From Prunella strophiata (taxonomy: Eukaryota; Chordata; Aves; Passeriformes; Prunellidae): 64,000 bases of DNA. The notes beneath the pieces are model-generated. The model was given only the letters and a program-made list of their open reading frames with translations, was not told the origin of the DNA and did no database searches. Below, in pieces: positions 13,093 to 25,407 of the stretch (positions are counted from its first letter, which is position 1; each line of letters opens with the position of its first letter). Position numbers and translations under genes: made by a program. The DNA is taken from NCBI GenBank assembly GCA_036583965.1, contig JAZBQD010000015.1, forward strand, positions 28,652,810-28,716,809, written 5' to 3'.

Positions 13093-16000
13093 AGCTGATA
13101 CGGGAAGTTCCAAGATACATCTCATGCATGATCTGTCAAGAAGAATATTTTTAGTATAAGGTATTTATTTACCAAAATCCTAAGAGGAATCACATGGTAA
13201 ATGCATAACCATTCTGAAGGAATGGGCATGCTTCAGCAGATCCTTTTATAGATTTGCAAACTGAAATTTTGTTTCTGAAATCAGTATGGATCCAAGCAAG
13301 AGAGAGGAAACAAGCAATGTGAGCTTGTTTTGTTGCTTTAATTTGCTCATTCATCTCAGTGATCTTAATTAGGGGATTTGAACATGAGTTTCATTGGGTG
13401 TTAGCCTCCAGGTAAAGAGTTATGCTATCACTAGAATTAGGAAAAGAAGGCCTTTTAAGAAGCCAGGAGGGATTTAAAATATCAAAGAAATCCTGTCTGC
13501 TGAACATAACTCATCCTGCATGCTTGATCAACCTTCAATAAGAGTGATTTGGGAGGAAGTATATGTTAATATTTTGGGGCAGAATAAGAGTTATTTCACA
13601 GTAGGGTAACAGATAGTGATTTTATCAAACCTTCCTCTGGATAACCTTTAGAGAAGCAGCTTTTGGAGGCTGTAGTGGTCACTATTTCAAAATCCAGCTT
13701 AGTGTTCTATTTGGAAACCCAAGGGTTGACATAAACTGACCCAGTCACACAAATTACAGGGTTGAATGGCTTTAGGCTGCTGCTAGTCTTTGTGGCCTTT
13801 GGTGAACCAGTTGTTGTCCCAGGTTGTTGGAGGAGTCCCTGTTTGGGGTAGCCTGTGCCCACTGCACATTGCCTCAGTTCTGCACAACTCCCAAAGGCAG
13901 AATTGCAAAGACAGAGCAGGGAATTCTGAAATGTCTTTGTGGTGGGCTGTTGCAATTGCATTTCATAGCTGTAATACCTGCATATATCAAGAATATGTGG
14001 AAACTACATGTCCTTAACAGAGTAAGAAACCACCAGCATTCATTACTGAGCAGCCACAATGGCACAGTTGCATAACCTCTCTCTATAATGCTATTCTTAT
14101 TATTTTACTCCAGTCTTTTATCAGAGTAGAAATTGATAATGCAAGCAGATATTTCTAGGGCCATCCATAAAGAAAAATAAATGTGGACTCTTTTCTGCTG
14201 GTTGCTTCCTATTCCCAAGAATTCCCTTTTTTCTTCATAGCCACATTCCTTTTTGCTCCTCTCTGCATTTTCTGCTGTCAAATGTGCACAAATGTACGTA
14301 CAAGAGCTGTGCACAGTGAAATCTCTCTGTCCACGTGCTGCAGATCCCTGAGTGGCCCCGTCTGTGTCTTGGTTTGGGCAGTGGTATCAATCTGAATTTT
14401 TGTTTGGAGGTCATTCTTATTTCAGGTAAGAGGATGACTTAAAGAACATTTTTGTTCTGTTAGCTCCTGCTAACATAAAGAAAGGCTAAGCCAGCCCAGC
14501 AGCTCCTGTGCCCAGCCCAACCACCTCCTGGAATACTCTTATCACTATATATACTACATGTACAATGTAGTATATATGTACTAATGTGAACCAAATGAAT
14601 GCTACTTATACATATCAAGATTCCAGCTGTAAATGGAAATGCTTCATTTTGCTGAGAATCCTGAGGGCATTATGAACCAAGTTCTGCAACTGTGTTTGTC
14701 TGACTGCCAAAATCAGGAACTTCTCTACATGCCATGCTGCATTTTATTCTAAATTTTGTAATTTTGTCTTACTCTGAAGCACAGACCAGATGAGCGAAGT
14801 TCATTACTAAAATCATACGGATTTCTTCTCTCACCTTTTTTTGATTATGCAGCTGAGAAGATATTTGTTTCATCATCTGTTTTTCAGACATTTGGGGTTT
14901 TTTTCCTGTAACAGTTTTGAGTTTTGAAAGTGTTGAATGGTTTTCTTTTGCTCTGAAAATTTTCAGGTAACAACACAAACCCCACTTCATTAGCAGATAC
15001 TGAGTTTTCATTTTCCTCTATCATATTCTGCTTTGCATGCTGCCCACATCTCTTGGTTGACAAATTTGTCACTTGGATTTGGATGAGCATGACAGACTCA
15101 CTTCACGTAGTTGTAATTCATGCTTGGTGTAAAATTTGCACTTGGAATTGTAACACTGAGTGCTCAGAGAGCAGCATGAAATGCATCTTCAGCAGAGGGA
15201 GGAGGAGGCTGCTGCCATCCCAGCCTTGCCTCCTCACTTGGTTGGGAACTCTGTGGGTGATTCTGGTGGGCAGCTCAAATCTTCCCTTCTGCACAAGCAA
15301 GGAATATTTCCACACATTCTGCTAGGAGGACACTTACCTTTTCTAGTCCTGTTACTGAAGAGCTTGTGAGCTTCACCACTTCCACTTCTCACTCCACTCA
15401 TGTGCCTGGATGTGCATAGTGCTTTCTGGGTTTACAGATGTGGTTATAAGCAAAGTTGGCTTTGCTAAAAACTGAATCAAAGCTGGCTTGGGTTTTAGCT
15501 GAAGCAATAATTTCTCTTTTGTGTTTATTCTGGTCCTGTTTTGAAGGCTTTAATAAGTTGTCCTAGAATCCTACCATTTATTTTATGAACGGAACATTAA
15601 ACACTTTATACATACTTGGAAAGCAAAATATCTTTATTATGATGTGGAGTTGGAAGAAAAATGATCAATGTTCAGTGTTCCTTTGATGACTGATATGCTA
15701 CAACAAGACCTAGTAAACCCTCCTAGGTTTTTCTGCCCTTTCATATTCCAGGCCTTTAGGTGATGAGATGGGGTAAAAGGGAAACACTGAAGAAATCAGG
15801 CCTGCCTATTGAAACAAATTAGCATCATGCCACCAAAGCTTTGGCACTGAGCTGGTTTCTAAAGAAAAGAATACTTCACATTTTACTTTCCTTTAGGGCA
15901 TTCTGGAAAGTTTGGGTTCCTCCTCATTTCTTAATACTGTCACATTTATAAATCAGGCAAATTATTGTTCAAGCTTTTTATTCTTTTTCTGGCAGTGTTA

Positions 16001-16868
16001 ATCCCATATTCTGGGAAAGCCATCCCAGTCTTCTGTTTTGGCTAGAGACCATTTCTGCTAGATACCAGCATGCACTCTATATGCATTTTTAGTACATTAT
16101 ACATTCTGGAGAAGTGTTTATCACATATCAAAGGTCTGGACTGCCCAAATGGGGCTGTTACATTGTCATCTGGCCATAACCCAAAATAAATATTATCCCT
16201 GGTATGACTGCATTAGACTAACATGAGTAAGATCTTAAACACCTCTAAGTGTTCTTGCTGCCTTCTCGGTTGTGCCTCATTCAATCAGAGTTAAGCACCC
16301 TGATGCACTCACTGCATGGTGGCTCTAATGAGGAAATCTGCCATTTGTTAACTTCTGTCTGCAGCAGGCTGTGTGTCAGGAGCAGCCAAAAGTTACACTT
16401 CCCAACTGGGTTAAGGGATCCAAGGCATCCTTGGAATAGATTCTGTAGCCAATCTGTAGCTTTGGGTTAGCTTCTGAAAGTGGTGGCATAAAAAATATAT
16501 GTTTTAAAATGTTGACTTTCAAAGTAGTAAACTGGGTCTTTTTTTCCTTCTGTTTTATGAGAAATCAAAGGAGTACTGAAATACCAGCTCTGTTAATGTC
16601 TTTCACCCAACAGCAGCTCCTCTGGTTGAATCTTTGCACATCTTCTCAACCTCAAACCTGGTTTGTGTTTAAGACACGACACGTATGGGAACTGAAGTGT
16701 TATTTCACTGTCTCAGTCCAGTAGCAGGGGGAAGAAATTTAAGGGCTTCATAGTTCTCTTCCCAGGGAGAGGAGTTATTCAATTCTTCTCAAAATGACTC
16801 TACTAAATACAAATAAACCCCAAAACTAACAAACACCTCAGAGGAGAGAGTTGTAATGTATATGTCCT
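13093..16868. other. Unique AT-rich sequence
   Basis: No supported gene. The only notable structure is the 13-bp inverted repeat listed separately at 14547-14577. Several open frames of 60-90 codons occur on both strands but overlap each other and have no splice or start context. Confidence 0.5.
14547..14577. repeat. Perfect 13-bp inverted repeat, 5-nt loop
   Basis: The arms atatatactacat (14547-14559) and atgtagtatatat (14565-14577) are perfectly complementary around a 'gtaca' loop. The AT-rich stem could extrude as a cruciform or fold in RNA. The stem is too short for a microRNA precursor. Confidence 0.8.
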
Positions 16869-16869
16869 G

Positions 16870-17268
16870 ATCTGCCTCACAAATGAGTGTCTGGGCACCA
16901 TGCTGGACATCTTTGGATGGTCACGGTGACTGGGAGAGGTGCCTGAGCACTGGAGGAAAGAAAATATCACTCCTATCTTCAGAGAAGGCCCAAAGGAGGA
17001 TGCCAATGGTGCCAAGACCAGAGGCCATGGGTACACACTGAAATGCAGGACATTCCCTCTGAACATCAGGAAACAGTTTTACACTGTGACAGTGACACAG
17101 GTTCCCCTCAGAGATTGTGGAGTCTCCACCTGTGGAAATAATGAAAACAAATTCTGGACATGGTCCTGGGCAACAAGGACCATGGGGCCCTGTTTGAGTA
17201 GGGAGGAACCAGATGACCTCCAGAAGTCCCTTTCAACCTGTACTGTTCTGTTTTCATCTGATTCTGTT
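16870..17268 (+). mobile_element. CR1 LINE fragment with internal deletion
   Basis: The left part encodes a remnant of the reverse-transcriptase N-terminal region: the frame from 16939 reads PEHWRKENITPIFREG, like the conserved 'DW+K..VTPIFKKG' segment of avian CR1. By about 17040 the sequence has jumped to the 3' region: 'ggaca..gtcctgggcaac', 'agatgacctccagaagtccctttcaacc', and finally 'gattctgtttt' like the CR1 3' tail. The middle of the second ORF is therefore deleted. The fragment is non-functional. Confidence 0.8.
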
Positions 17269-18105
17269 TTCATCTTACTTGGCCACTCTGGTTGAACACT
17301 GCTTCTTTTCGTTTCTCTAACTTTTTGAAAGCCTGGAGCTCCTGAATGCCCTGACCTGGAGATGATTTGCTGCTGAGCTAGGAGGGCACAGTCTTCTCTT
17401 TGGGATCCAGTTGTCAAAAGACAGCAGGGCTTTGTCAAAAGACAGAAGTAGGAAAGGTGGAAATCAGTACCTCCCTCCTGTGTATCCTTGAGGCTGGTTT
17501 GCTCTTTGTTTGGCATGGCCTTCCCTGCAGTCTAAGGGAGACTGTGGCTGCTGCCTGTGGCTGCTGCTCTCCCTCTTCCAACAAAGGTATCGTTCCTCCT
17601 CCTTTACTCCTACTGTATGCATGGGCAAACTGAGAGTAAGCTCAGTGAGACACATTTCCATCGGTCCAGGCTCTTGTACAGTGTGAAAAGGGTGTCCATC
17701 CCAGCTCAGAGTTGGGTGCCAGCCACGCCGAGGTCATGGCCAGTGTTGCCAGTGTGGCTGGCAGAAGCACCTGGCAGCTGTCCTTCAAGGAGGGGTGATG
17801 GTCCTGGACCCCTGTATGTAAATGTCTTCTTGGTAGTCACTGGCTACCTCCTGCCTGGCCTGTCTGCCAAAGCCCTGGCCTGGGGCAGGCTGGCATGGGT
17901 CTAGCTGTTGAATTGCTTGACCCAGAGAAGGATGTTTGAACAGGCCAGGCATGGTTTGCTCAGGTTCACCTAAGAGTAGGTGTGTGATTTCATTACCTCT
18001 TGGGGGCCAGGCTTTGCTCTGAGTGCCTGAGGGTCTCACGCACTGATCTGGGTTCCTGTTGGCCCTAGAAGATGGCTGCTAAATTCACAGTGCTGTTTGG
18101 TTCTT
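17269..18105. other. Unique sequence leading into CpG island
   Basis: GC content rises gradually. No exon is supported. The frame beginning at 18072 (ATGGCTGC with a good Kozak context) runs into the CpG island for 91 codons but has no recognisable domain and is treated as chance. Confidence 0.4.
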
Positions 18106-18109
18106 CAGC

Positions 18110-18432
18110 AGGCTCAGGGAGGACGAGCAGCCCCGGAGCGGGTTTCCCTCTGCCGGGCGGGCAGCGGCAGGCGCGGCCGGGATCAGCGCGGCCCCGCAGC
18201 AGTGAAAGAGCAGCGTCAGCTCAAAACCTCCGCCCTGCCCTTTGCACCTCGGGCTGCGGCATCTCCGCGCACGCTGCATCACCGGGGAGCTGGGGTTTCA
18301 TTTACCGACTGAGCGGCTCTGCACAAGGTGCTGCCCGCCGCAATTAGCGCCGGCAGCCGCCCGCCCGGCGCGGGTTAAAGCGAGCCCGAGCGGGGCCGCG
18401 CAGCGCGGGGGCTCCGGCGCCGCGTTCTTGTG
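18110..18432. promoter_or_regulatory. CpG island
   Basis: An abrupt GC-rich block with a dense run of CpGs (roughly 40 in about 320 bases by eye) sits inside otherwise CpG-depleted DNA. The edges are sharp. It could be the promoter of an unannotated transcript or a CpG-rich enhancer. No TATA box or clear first exon was identified, so direction is unknown. Confidence 0.6.
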
Positions 18433-18589
18433 TGAAAAACAAGGGGCACAATGCTGGAGTCGTAACCTCCTCACCCCTGACGGCATGGGAAAGTGCACTC
18501 CTCAGCTGTTGGGTATAGAAAAGCTGCTGCAGGCATGAGAAATGTTCATAAAAATGCCGTTTAGAGCCTGCCCTTCTACTCTGCACATG

Positions 18590-19025
18590 TCATCTTGCCT
18601 ATCAAGCTGCCTAATTGGAAAATTAGGCCGGCCTTAATTTAGAGATCTAAAAGTTCATGCCAATAATTTCCCAGAGACTCTTTTTCCCCCCAATTATTAT
18701 TATAAGTGGTTTCAGCACATTACTGGAAAAAAAAAAAAAAAAATACACCCGGGAAGAGCAGATCTTACATTTCAGGGACATTTTCTGATTTCTGTGTGTG
18801 AAATTGCATTGTTGTGCGTCCTGTGAATGATCACTCAGAGATGAATGTGAGCGCCTGGTGTTTTCCATGCATCATTCCTTATTTGACTGAACACAAAGAG
18901 CTCATCGTACTTTAATTTACAGCATGTTATAATCTTATTTTGGAGCTTAATACACCTGCTGTTTTCTATCTGGTGAGGCTCTGAAAGCAGCAGTAAGCAG
19001 AAGCTGCCTTGCAGCTGTAAACATT
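18590..19025. promoter_or_regulatory. Candidate conserved non-coding element
   Basis: Directly beside the CpG island lies sequence rich in homeodomain cores: taattgg at 18612, aaattagg at 18620 and ccttaattt at 18632. These flank a ggccggcc palindrome at 18626-18633, giving a quasi-palindrome at 18620-18640. The block to 19020 looks unique and non-repetitive apart from an A17 run at 18727-18743. Conservation is inferred from style only; no alignment was possible. Confidence 0.3.
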
Positions 19026-19893
19026 TACCCCCCAGGGTCATGGGTCTGTGGCACCACTGGTCCCCAGCCACCTCAGGAGGCCTGAGATGGTGTGTGGGAT
19101 CAGGCTGGCTGCTTGGATGCTTCCTGCCTTTGATCCAGGCTCAGCCTCGCAGTCAGGCACACCCAGGAGCACTCTGTGCCTCTGAGATCTCTGCTGTGAG
19201 CTGTGTTTAGGTGATGCGGTGAAGATTTCCTCTCTGAGGCTGGATCCCATCTGAGATCCCAGATGGGAGAAAGGCAGAGGTGACCAGGCACATCAGGCTG
19301 TCTTGTTTATCCTCAGCTGCTGATTCCTGCTTGTACCCTTGGACAGGAGCTGTGCTCTGCTGCCAGCTGGGCTCCTGCAGGCAGGATGGCCAAGTGCTTC
19401 TGTTGCTCCTGCTGTTCTCATGAGTGGTTTTGGAACATACATTTTGGAAGCTGGATGCTCTGACAAAACCTCTCACCGTGTCTCTTGGCAGCAGTAAGAG
19501 TGGCTGATGTGTACAGCAAGGGCTAAAGCATGACTTGATAAATATGATAGTCCTCCAGATTTTTGTCCTTTTGCTGAAAGCTGCACACAGGTAGCATGGG
19601 AGCAGGAGAGGCCCATACCTAGGATGATTTCCAAGGTCAGTATTGGGTACCTTGACGCTTGATGCAGTGTGCTCAGGCTGTGGACACATCCTCCCTGAGT
19701 CCTGCTAAGCCATTTGGGGAGGCTGCTGCTCTTGCACAGCTGCTCTGCTACTTCCCACCCAAGAAACTCTCTCCCAGGTGACTTCCCAAACAATTTTGAC
19801 CCTGCTGTTTGTTCAGTTTTAGTCTAGTTCATCATTATGGTTGCTTGTTTTGGAAGATGTGCTTATAGGGAGAGACAGGGGTGGGGAGATGGA

Positions 19894-19908
19894 GGGAGGG
19901 AGGGAGGG
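19894..19908 (+). repeat. (GGGA)n tract with G-quadruplex pattern
   Basis: Four GGG runs separated by single A bases form a canonical quadruplex-capable motif on the + strand, inside a longer purine-rich stretch starting near 19880. Confidence 0.75.
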
Positions 19909-21829
19909 CATCTGGCACAAGTTGGGGCTGTTGCCTTTCCACCTCCAGGAGAAGAGCACTACTGAACACTGGGGCAAGAGGATGCCCATGGGTGAGACTG
20001 CCAGGCACAGGTTAGGGGCAGGATGCAACCCCAGGATCAGGGTTTGTGAGGTTCAGCCATCCTCTTGGTGCAGCAGGCCATGCATGTGAGCAGGACCCCA
20101 ATTTCATCTCCCCTTAAAACTGTAACCACACAGGCTGGGCTGAGGTCCAATGTTGATGCAGAAAGCAGGGCTCACCTAAAGAATTCCTACGGGTGAAACC
20201 CAAAACATCAGGATAAAGAAATTACAAAGAACAATGTGCAAACAAAGCAAACAAAACTCCTGCTCATCTTGGGCTCTGTCCACTCTCCCTGCAGGCATAT
20301 AGCACTGCATGGGAAGTCTTCTGGTGATAAAGCACCCAAGCACCCCTGAGAGCATCATTACCATTTCCCTCTTGCTGGAGGGCAAAACCAGGCCAAGATG
20401 GGACACGCAGACCAAGAGGCCCTGTATTCATGACAAAGAAGTGCTCTTACTGTTCCTCATTTATTGAGAGGTTTTGAAAGGGCAGGAGGTCTTCCTGGAG
20501 CAGGGTTGAGTCTCAGATGAGTGAAACTGGGCAGAGCAGGAGCTTGTGCAAGCCTGAGAGGTGTACAGTGTACAGTAAAGAGTACAAATGTAGATGTGTG
20601 CTGAGAGGGAGAAAATAGGCTGTAAAAGGCTTCTTTCTTCCATTTACACAGAAAGACAAAAGCTGCTGCTGACCCTCTGCAACTGTGCCTCTGGCAGGAC
20701 CTTACTGCATCTCTTGTCTGTGTTGGGAAGACCCAGAGCTCAGCCTGAGTCCCCTCCTGTGAAAGGGTCAATTTCAATGTATCCAACCTTATTTTGGGTG
20801 CCTTGTTTGCTGGCAGCAGTGAGGGCAGCAGGCTGGAAGGGCAGCAGGCTCCTCCATAGCACCTTGTGAGCCCTGAAGGTGGGCAGCTGGGGAGGCCCTT
20901 TTCCCAGTCCTTAGTCCCAGCTTACCTGCTCTTTATTGAAAAGCACAGTTGTACAAACATATTGCCCAGTTTGGCAGGACAGGGGACTTGGTGGTCAGCC
21001 CTGCCAGGGAAGTGCCCTCCTGACTGCCTTTCCTCTAGGCAGGCCCACACTGCACCAGAAGTTAATGGGAGTTATCCTGCCTGCCCTCTGCCACTTACAA
21101 TGGAAATCAGCTCAACAGGATGAAAGGTTGATGGTGGGAAAGCATGTCAGAAAATACAATGCAGAGAACACAACTCTAGGGAGAGAGCTCTTTGTTTTGT
21201 TATTTGAAAGGGCTCAGGATTTAGTCAAGGGGGTGTAGTTATAATTTACTTTAAGGGATGCTGACAACTGCATTTGTCAAGTCAGATTATGGTCATACTG
21301 TCATAAAGGATCACTCTGTTGTTTTACTGCTAGTGTATAGATGCATAAGTACTTTGGACCTCAATGAGGATAAAAATATGGCTCTGATGTGTGAAAACCC
21401 ATACTGCTGTCTAAATTTCTGTGCTGCTACAGGGCCCTTTGGTTGTGATAGGACTAATCAGTGCACACTTTTGAGCACTTGAATGAATTTTAAGTCTTTG
21501 TAGATCTGAAATAGCTTCACCTTCTGACAATCACACTCTTAACTACTTGTCCTAAATACAGTCAGACTGAATGGGATATACCTAGCCATTTTCAAATACA
21601 TGTGAGCTCAAGAGACCAGGCTGACATGGGCACCTCAATGTGCCCATACATTCTGAAGTAGGTGCTTATTTAGCAAAGTGACCCTGTGCCCCTAAACTTC
21701 AGTTTTGCTGTCATTATCATGCCTCTCCTACCAATTTATGCTACTGTGCTCACACTGGGTATTACTATTTGCCATCTCTCTTCTGTTTATCTTAATTTTT
21801 TAATTTCAGACTCAAAGCCTGAGGAATGA

Positions 21830-21887
21830 TTTTTTTTTTTTTTTTTTAGTTTTCCTTAGTGTTTTGGGGTTTTTTTTAGTTTTCCTT
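21830..21887 (+). repeat. T18 run plus 30-bp tandem duplication
   Basis: T18 at 21830-21847 is followed by the unit 'tttttttagttttcctt', present at 21841-21857 and again at 21871-21887, a period of 30 bases. This is most simply a local slippage duplication. Confidence 0.8.
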
Positions 21888-22869
21888 GGAAAACTGTCAC
21901 TATTTATACTTCTTAATCAAATGTTTCCTTTCCATTACAAGGGCTGCATGTTTGAGAAAGCCAAGAACTCCCAAGGGAGCTGCCAGAACTGCAGCCCAGC
22001 ATGTTTGCTGGGGGGGATGGTGCTTAGCAAGGGTACAGGTGCTTCTGGGGTGCTGAGCCACATGGGACAGCTCTGAACCATTTCAGGCTCCTGAGATGAA
22101 ACACAGCCCCTCTCAGGCTGTGCAGGAGTGAATGTGGGCAGGCCCCTGAATGAAGCAGGTCCAATTTGAATGTAAATGACAGGATTTTGCTGCAGTTGTC
22201 CACACTGAGGTGCTAATGAAGAAACAACTTCATCCTTCTGAGTTTGGTGTTGTGTTTGTGTCAGGTCCCTTGGCATCCCTTCTCTTCGTGGGAAAATAGG
22301 GGTGAAAACTGCATCTATGCATGGGTAGACAACTGCCTGGGATGGGTTTTTCTTTTCACATTACTTTACAAATAGCCCTTTCCCTTCTGTCTCACGTTTG
22401 CTATTCTTCATGCTGTGCTCCAGGAAAGAAGTACTTGAGCTTAGGAGAGTTCAGTCTTTCCACCCTGGAAGGTTATTCTGAATTACTTATTTTTTGAGGG
22501 TGTATGAGGGTGCATACATTATAACACACTTCTCACAGCCAGGTCTGCAGAAGGGGATGCTGGCAGTGTGCATCTCCTTCATCCTGCACAGCCAGTGGGT
22601 ACCCACTGGGTACTCATCTGAACTCAGGTCCTTCTAGAGCACTGCCTTTGGCTTTGTAAAAATCAGGTTTAACTGGCAAGCCCTGAGTTTGTGATATGCT
22701 GCTGGGTTTTCAGTATTGGAATACTCCAATTTCGAGTCCAGCCATTCCTTTAATTCCTGAAAAACATAGTCCATGTCTGGAGGCCCAGGTAGGCTTGGTC
22801 ACTGAAGCTGGCTCTCTGGCATCCAACTCTCCCCGTATTCCCAGGTTGACAATCCATTGAAATGTAAGC

Positions 22870-23250
22870 TAAGTGCGGCACTGTTGAGCTTGTCGCGGTG
22901 CTGTTGCTGCCGGAGGGACCCGCTGCAGGCGGTGGCAGCCGGGGTGCGGCTTTCGGGGCCGTGCCGGTGGCGCAGCTGTCCTGGAGCCCGGCCCGGAGCG
23001 GCGCTGCCCGGCACGCTCAGCTCGGCCATGTGGCCAGCGTTTAACCGCGGCCTTGCCAGCCACATCCGAGCAGCTGACAGCCTGAATAATTTACTGCTGG
23101 GACCTGCTGTCCCCGTCGGCGCTGGGGTCCGATTGCCGCAGCCCATTAATCGCGATCGCTGGGCTGCGCCCGGAGCATCACCGTGCGGCTGCCGCCGGGA
23201 ACACCGCCCCCTCCACGGCCTCCCGCCGGGAAACCTGCCGTTCTTCGTGC
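22870..23250. promoter_or_regulatory. CpG island
   Basis: A second abrupt CpG-dense block (about 35-40 CpGs by eye). It contains 'cccattaatcgcgatcgctgg' near 23142, a homeodomain-like core next to the 8-bp palindrome gcgatcgc, and 'gagcagctgacagcctg' near 23068 with a MEIS-like TGACAG. No convincing coding frame is present: frames on both strands are low-complexity P/A/R/G-rich. Promoter or regulatory island; orientation unknown. Confidence 0.6.
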
Positions 23251-24569
23251 TTTTCTTTTCATTTAATTGAGCTGCAAAGCCACAGCGGTGACTCCCATAT
23301 GCTGTGCCCCCGGCCATGCAGGGAAGCCCCGTCCCGGGGGAATGCTGTGGCTTCAGTCTGATTGTCTCCGGAGGGGGCTGCGATGGCTGCCCCGGTGCTG
23401 GGCAGGACGCTGGGTGTGGAGAAGAGGTTCCCTGGCACAAATGCCACTGCTGGGGACGGGGACAGCAGCCTCACCTCGCTGCTGTGGGACTGTCACCCAG
23501 GGCCTGCCACTGCCCTGCAGTGCAGCGTCTGGCAGGATCATCAGTCCTGTTTAAACCACTAAAGCACAGGAGCATCTGCTCCCTGTCTCATCCCTTAGAT
23601 TTCTTGCCAGTAAGCTTCTTCATGGCAGCCCAGCTTCTCTTTTTCATTTGCCATTCCCAGACTACCTTCCCCACCCTTAGCTGAGCCATCCCCTATCATT
23701 GCTCAGATACCCTCTCTGCATTGCTCAGGTATTTTCTCTGCTTCCTAAATCCTTCTGGCTCTTCTGCAAAGCAGGTTTGGTCCTCAGTCTCCTTCACTGA
23801 TCAACCAACTCCTTGTGCATGCACTAGCTTTCAGTGTTGGGTGCTTTTGCCATGGGGCAGCAGCAGGATTAAGCTCCCAGCACACAGCAATCATGTTCAT
23901 TTAGCTCTGTTTCACCTATTTCAGCACCCTGAGCACCTGGGAGGATGGATGGCACAGCTGGGTCAAGGGAAGAGGCAGAAAAGAGGAGAGAAAGCTTCAC
24001 TCTGTGCCAAAGTCTGAGACAGCAGGCTAGAAGGAAAGAAGGAGGGGAGGACCAGACAGTGGCACAAGAGCTCACATGGCCCTGGGACAAGCCTGGACCT
24101 GGGGAAACTCCTCATCAGAACTGGGCACAAAGGAGCAGGGCTGCTTGTTTTGGCTTGCAGTGACAAAGGATTGTTCTTCAAGTCCTCACCTTGTAATTGA
24201 TGGCTGTGTGAGAGAGCATACCCACAGGAGCAACTGTTGTTTGAGTGGCTGGGGGATGCAGAGCTGGGCAAAAAAAGCCCTTCTGGAAATGGTGTAAGGA
24301 GCCTATTTGGCATCTCTAAGTATGTGAGCTATTTCAGGTATGTTTGCTCAACTTCTCCATTACTTGCCAGCACATGATCCAGCTATGCCTGTGTGTGCCT
24401 GCAAGCTGTGTGTGAGAGAACGTGTGCCCTGGTGCAGAGAGAAGCAGATTTCCTTTAAAGCTCTCATGAAGGACCCCCATGGATAGCAGATGAAAATGAG
24501 ATATGCTGGTGCTTTGCTGCTCTTGTTGATACAAACTCTATTTAGTCTCAACCAGCTCTTGGGAAGTTT

Positions 24570-24599
24570 GAATTTGAGAAGTGGGAATTTGAGAAGTGG
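24570..24599 (+). repeat. 15-bp perfect tandem duplication
   Basis: The unit gaatttgagaagtgg is present twice head to tail (24570-24584 and 24585-24599). Confidence 0.9.
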
Positions 24600-25312
24600 A
24601 AATTATTTTTTTGGTTCCCTTTCTTTATGTACTCTATAGCACAAATCACAAATAGCACAAACCCTCTGTTACCCATCTCCCCTCCCTGTCAATCCATGTG
24701 CTTAGAATATGCAGCTGAATCCAGGCAAAAATTTTGGAAAATCTCTGCTGGAGGGAGGACTTCATCTGATCCCTTCCTTAATTAGAACATAAGCTTGATT
24801 TGTCTATCTTGAAATGTGAAAGGCATTTGTATGTTAAGCAAATACTTAACCAGGGCTTATTTCAAGCCTGTACAAATGAATGCAGTTCTCCTGCCTACTC
24901 AGTTTTCCCAGGAAGATGAGCATTGAGGGTGAGATGGAACTGCTTTGTGTCCCTCTGGTGCTGAGAACCAGAGATGACTGAGGGCAGGTGTGGTGGAGGT
25001 CTGTAATATTGTTTTGTGCTAGGGATTGAGTGTTCTTTCCGTGTAAGGGATAACTTTGCCCTCATGGACAGAAGGACTTTGTCCCCAAAGCCCTGCTGCT
25101 CATCATGCCTGGTGGGATTGTTCAAGCTTGGAGGAGCTGTTTCCCATCCCACATGAACACTGGCCACTGGGCTCCAAACTTCCACCTTTTACCAGTTTAG
25201 GCCTTCTCAGAAAGCCCCTTCAAATTCCCACTACAATAGGTATGAAAACCTACTAGGGGGGAAAAAAACCCAAACCACCACCACCACCAAAACAAGCAGC
25301 TTTTTAAATTCA

Positions 25313-25344
25313 GTTACCAAATGTCATGGTTACCAAATATCATG
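25313..25344 (+). repeat. 16-bp tandem duplication, one mismatch
   Basis: The unit gttaccaaatgtcatg (25313-25328) is repeated with a single g-to-a change (25329-25344). Confidence 0.9.
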
Positions 25345-25393
25345 GTTTCCCATTGTTTTAATCTGACACAGCTTATTTCTAGTGCATGAAATC

Positions 25394-25407
25394 TCTAGAT
25401 ATCTAGA
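25394..25407. repeat. 14-bp perfect palindrome
   Basis: The sequence tctagatatctaga is its own reverse complement. No function is assigned. Confidence 0.85.

Larger units (their letters stand above)
19026..22865. other. Unique sequence between two CpG islands
   Basis: No supported exon or transposon. Contains a G-rich tract (19894-19908) and a T-rich tandem duplication (21830-21887), both listed separately. Many overlapping short open frames reflect moderate GC rather than genes. Confidence 0.45.

Noticed and set aside
18072..18347. 91-codon frame with strong Kozak ATG
   Set aside because: Runs into a CpG island, no recognisable domain, no donor site, alternative frames equally open.
22799..23440. 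213-codon minus-strand open frame
   Set aside because: GC-driven frame over a CpG island; composition is low-complexity and no motif is visible.
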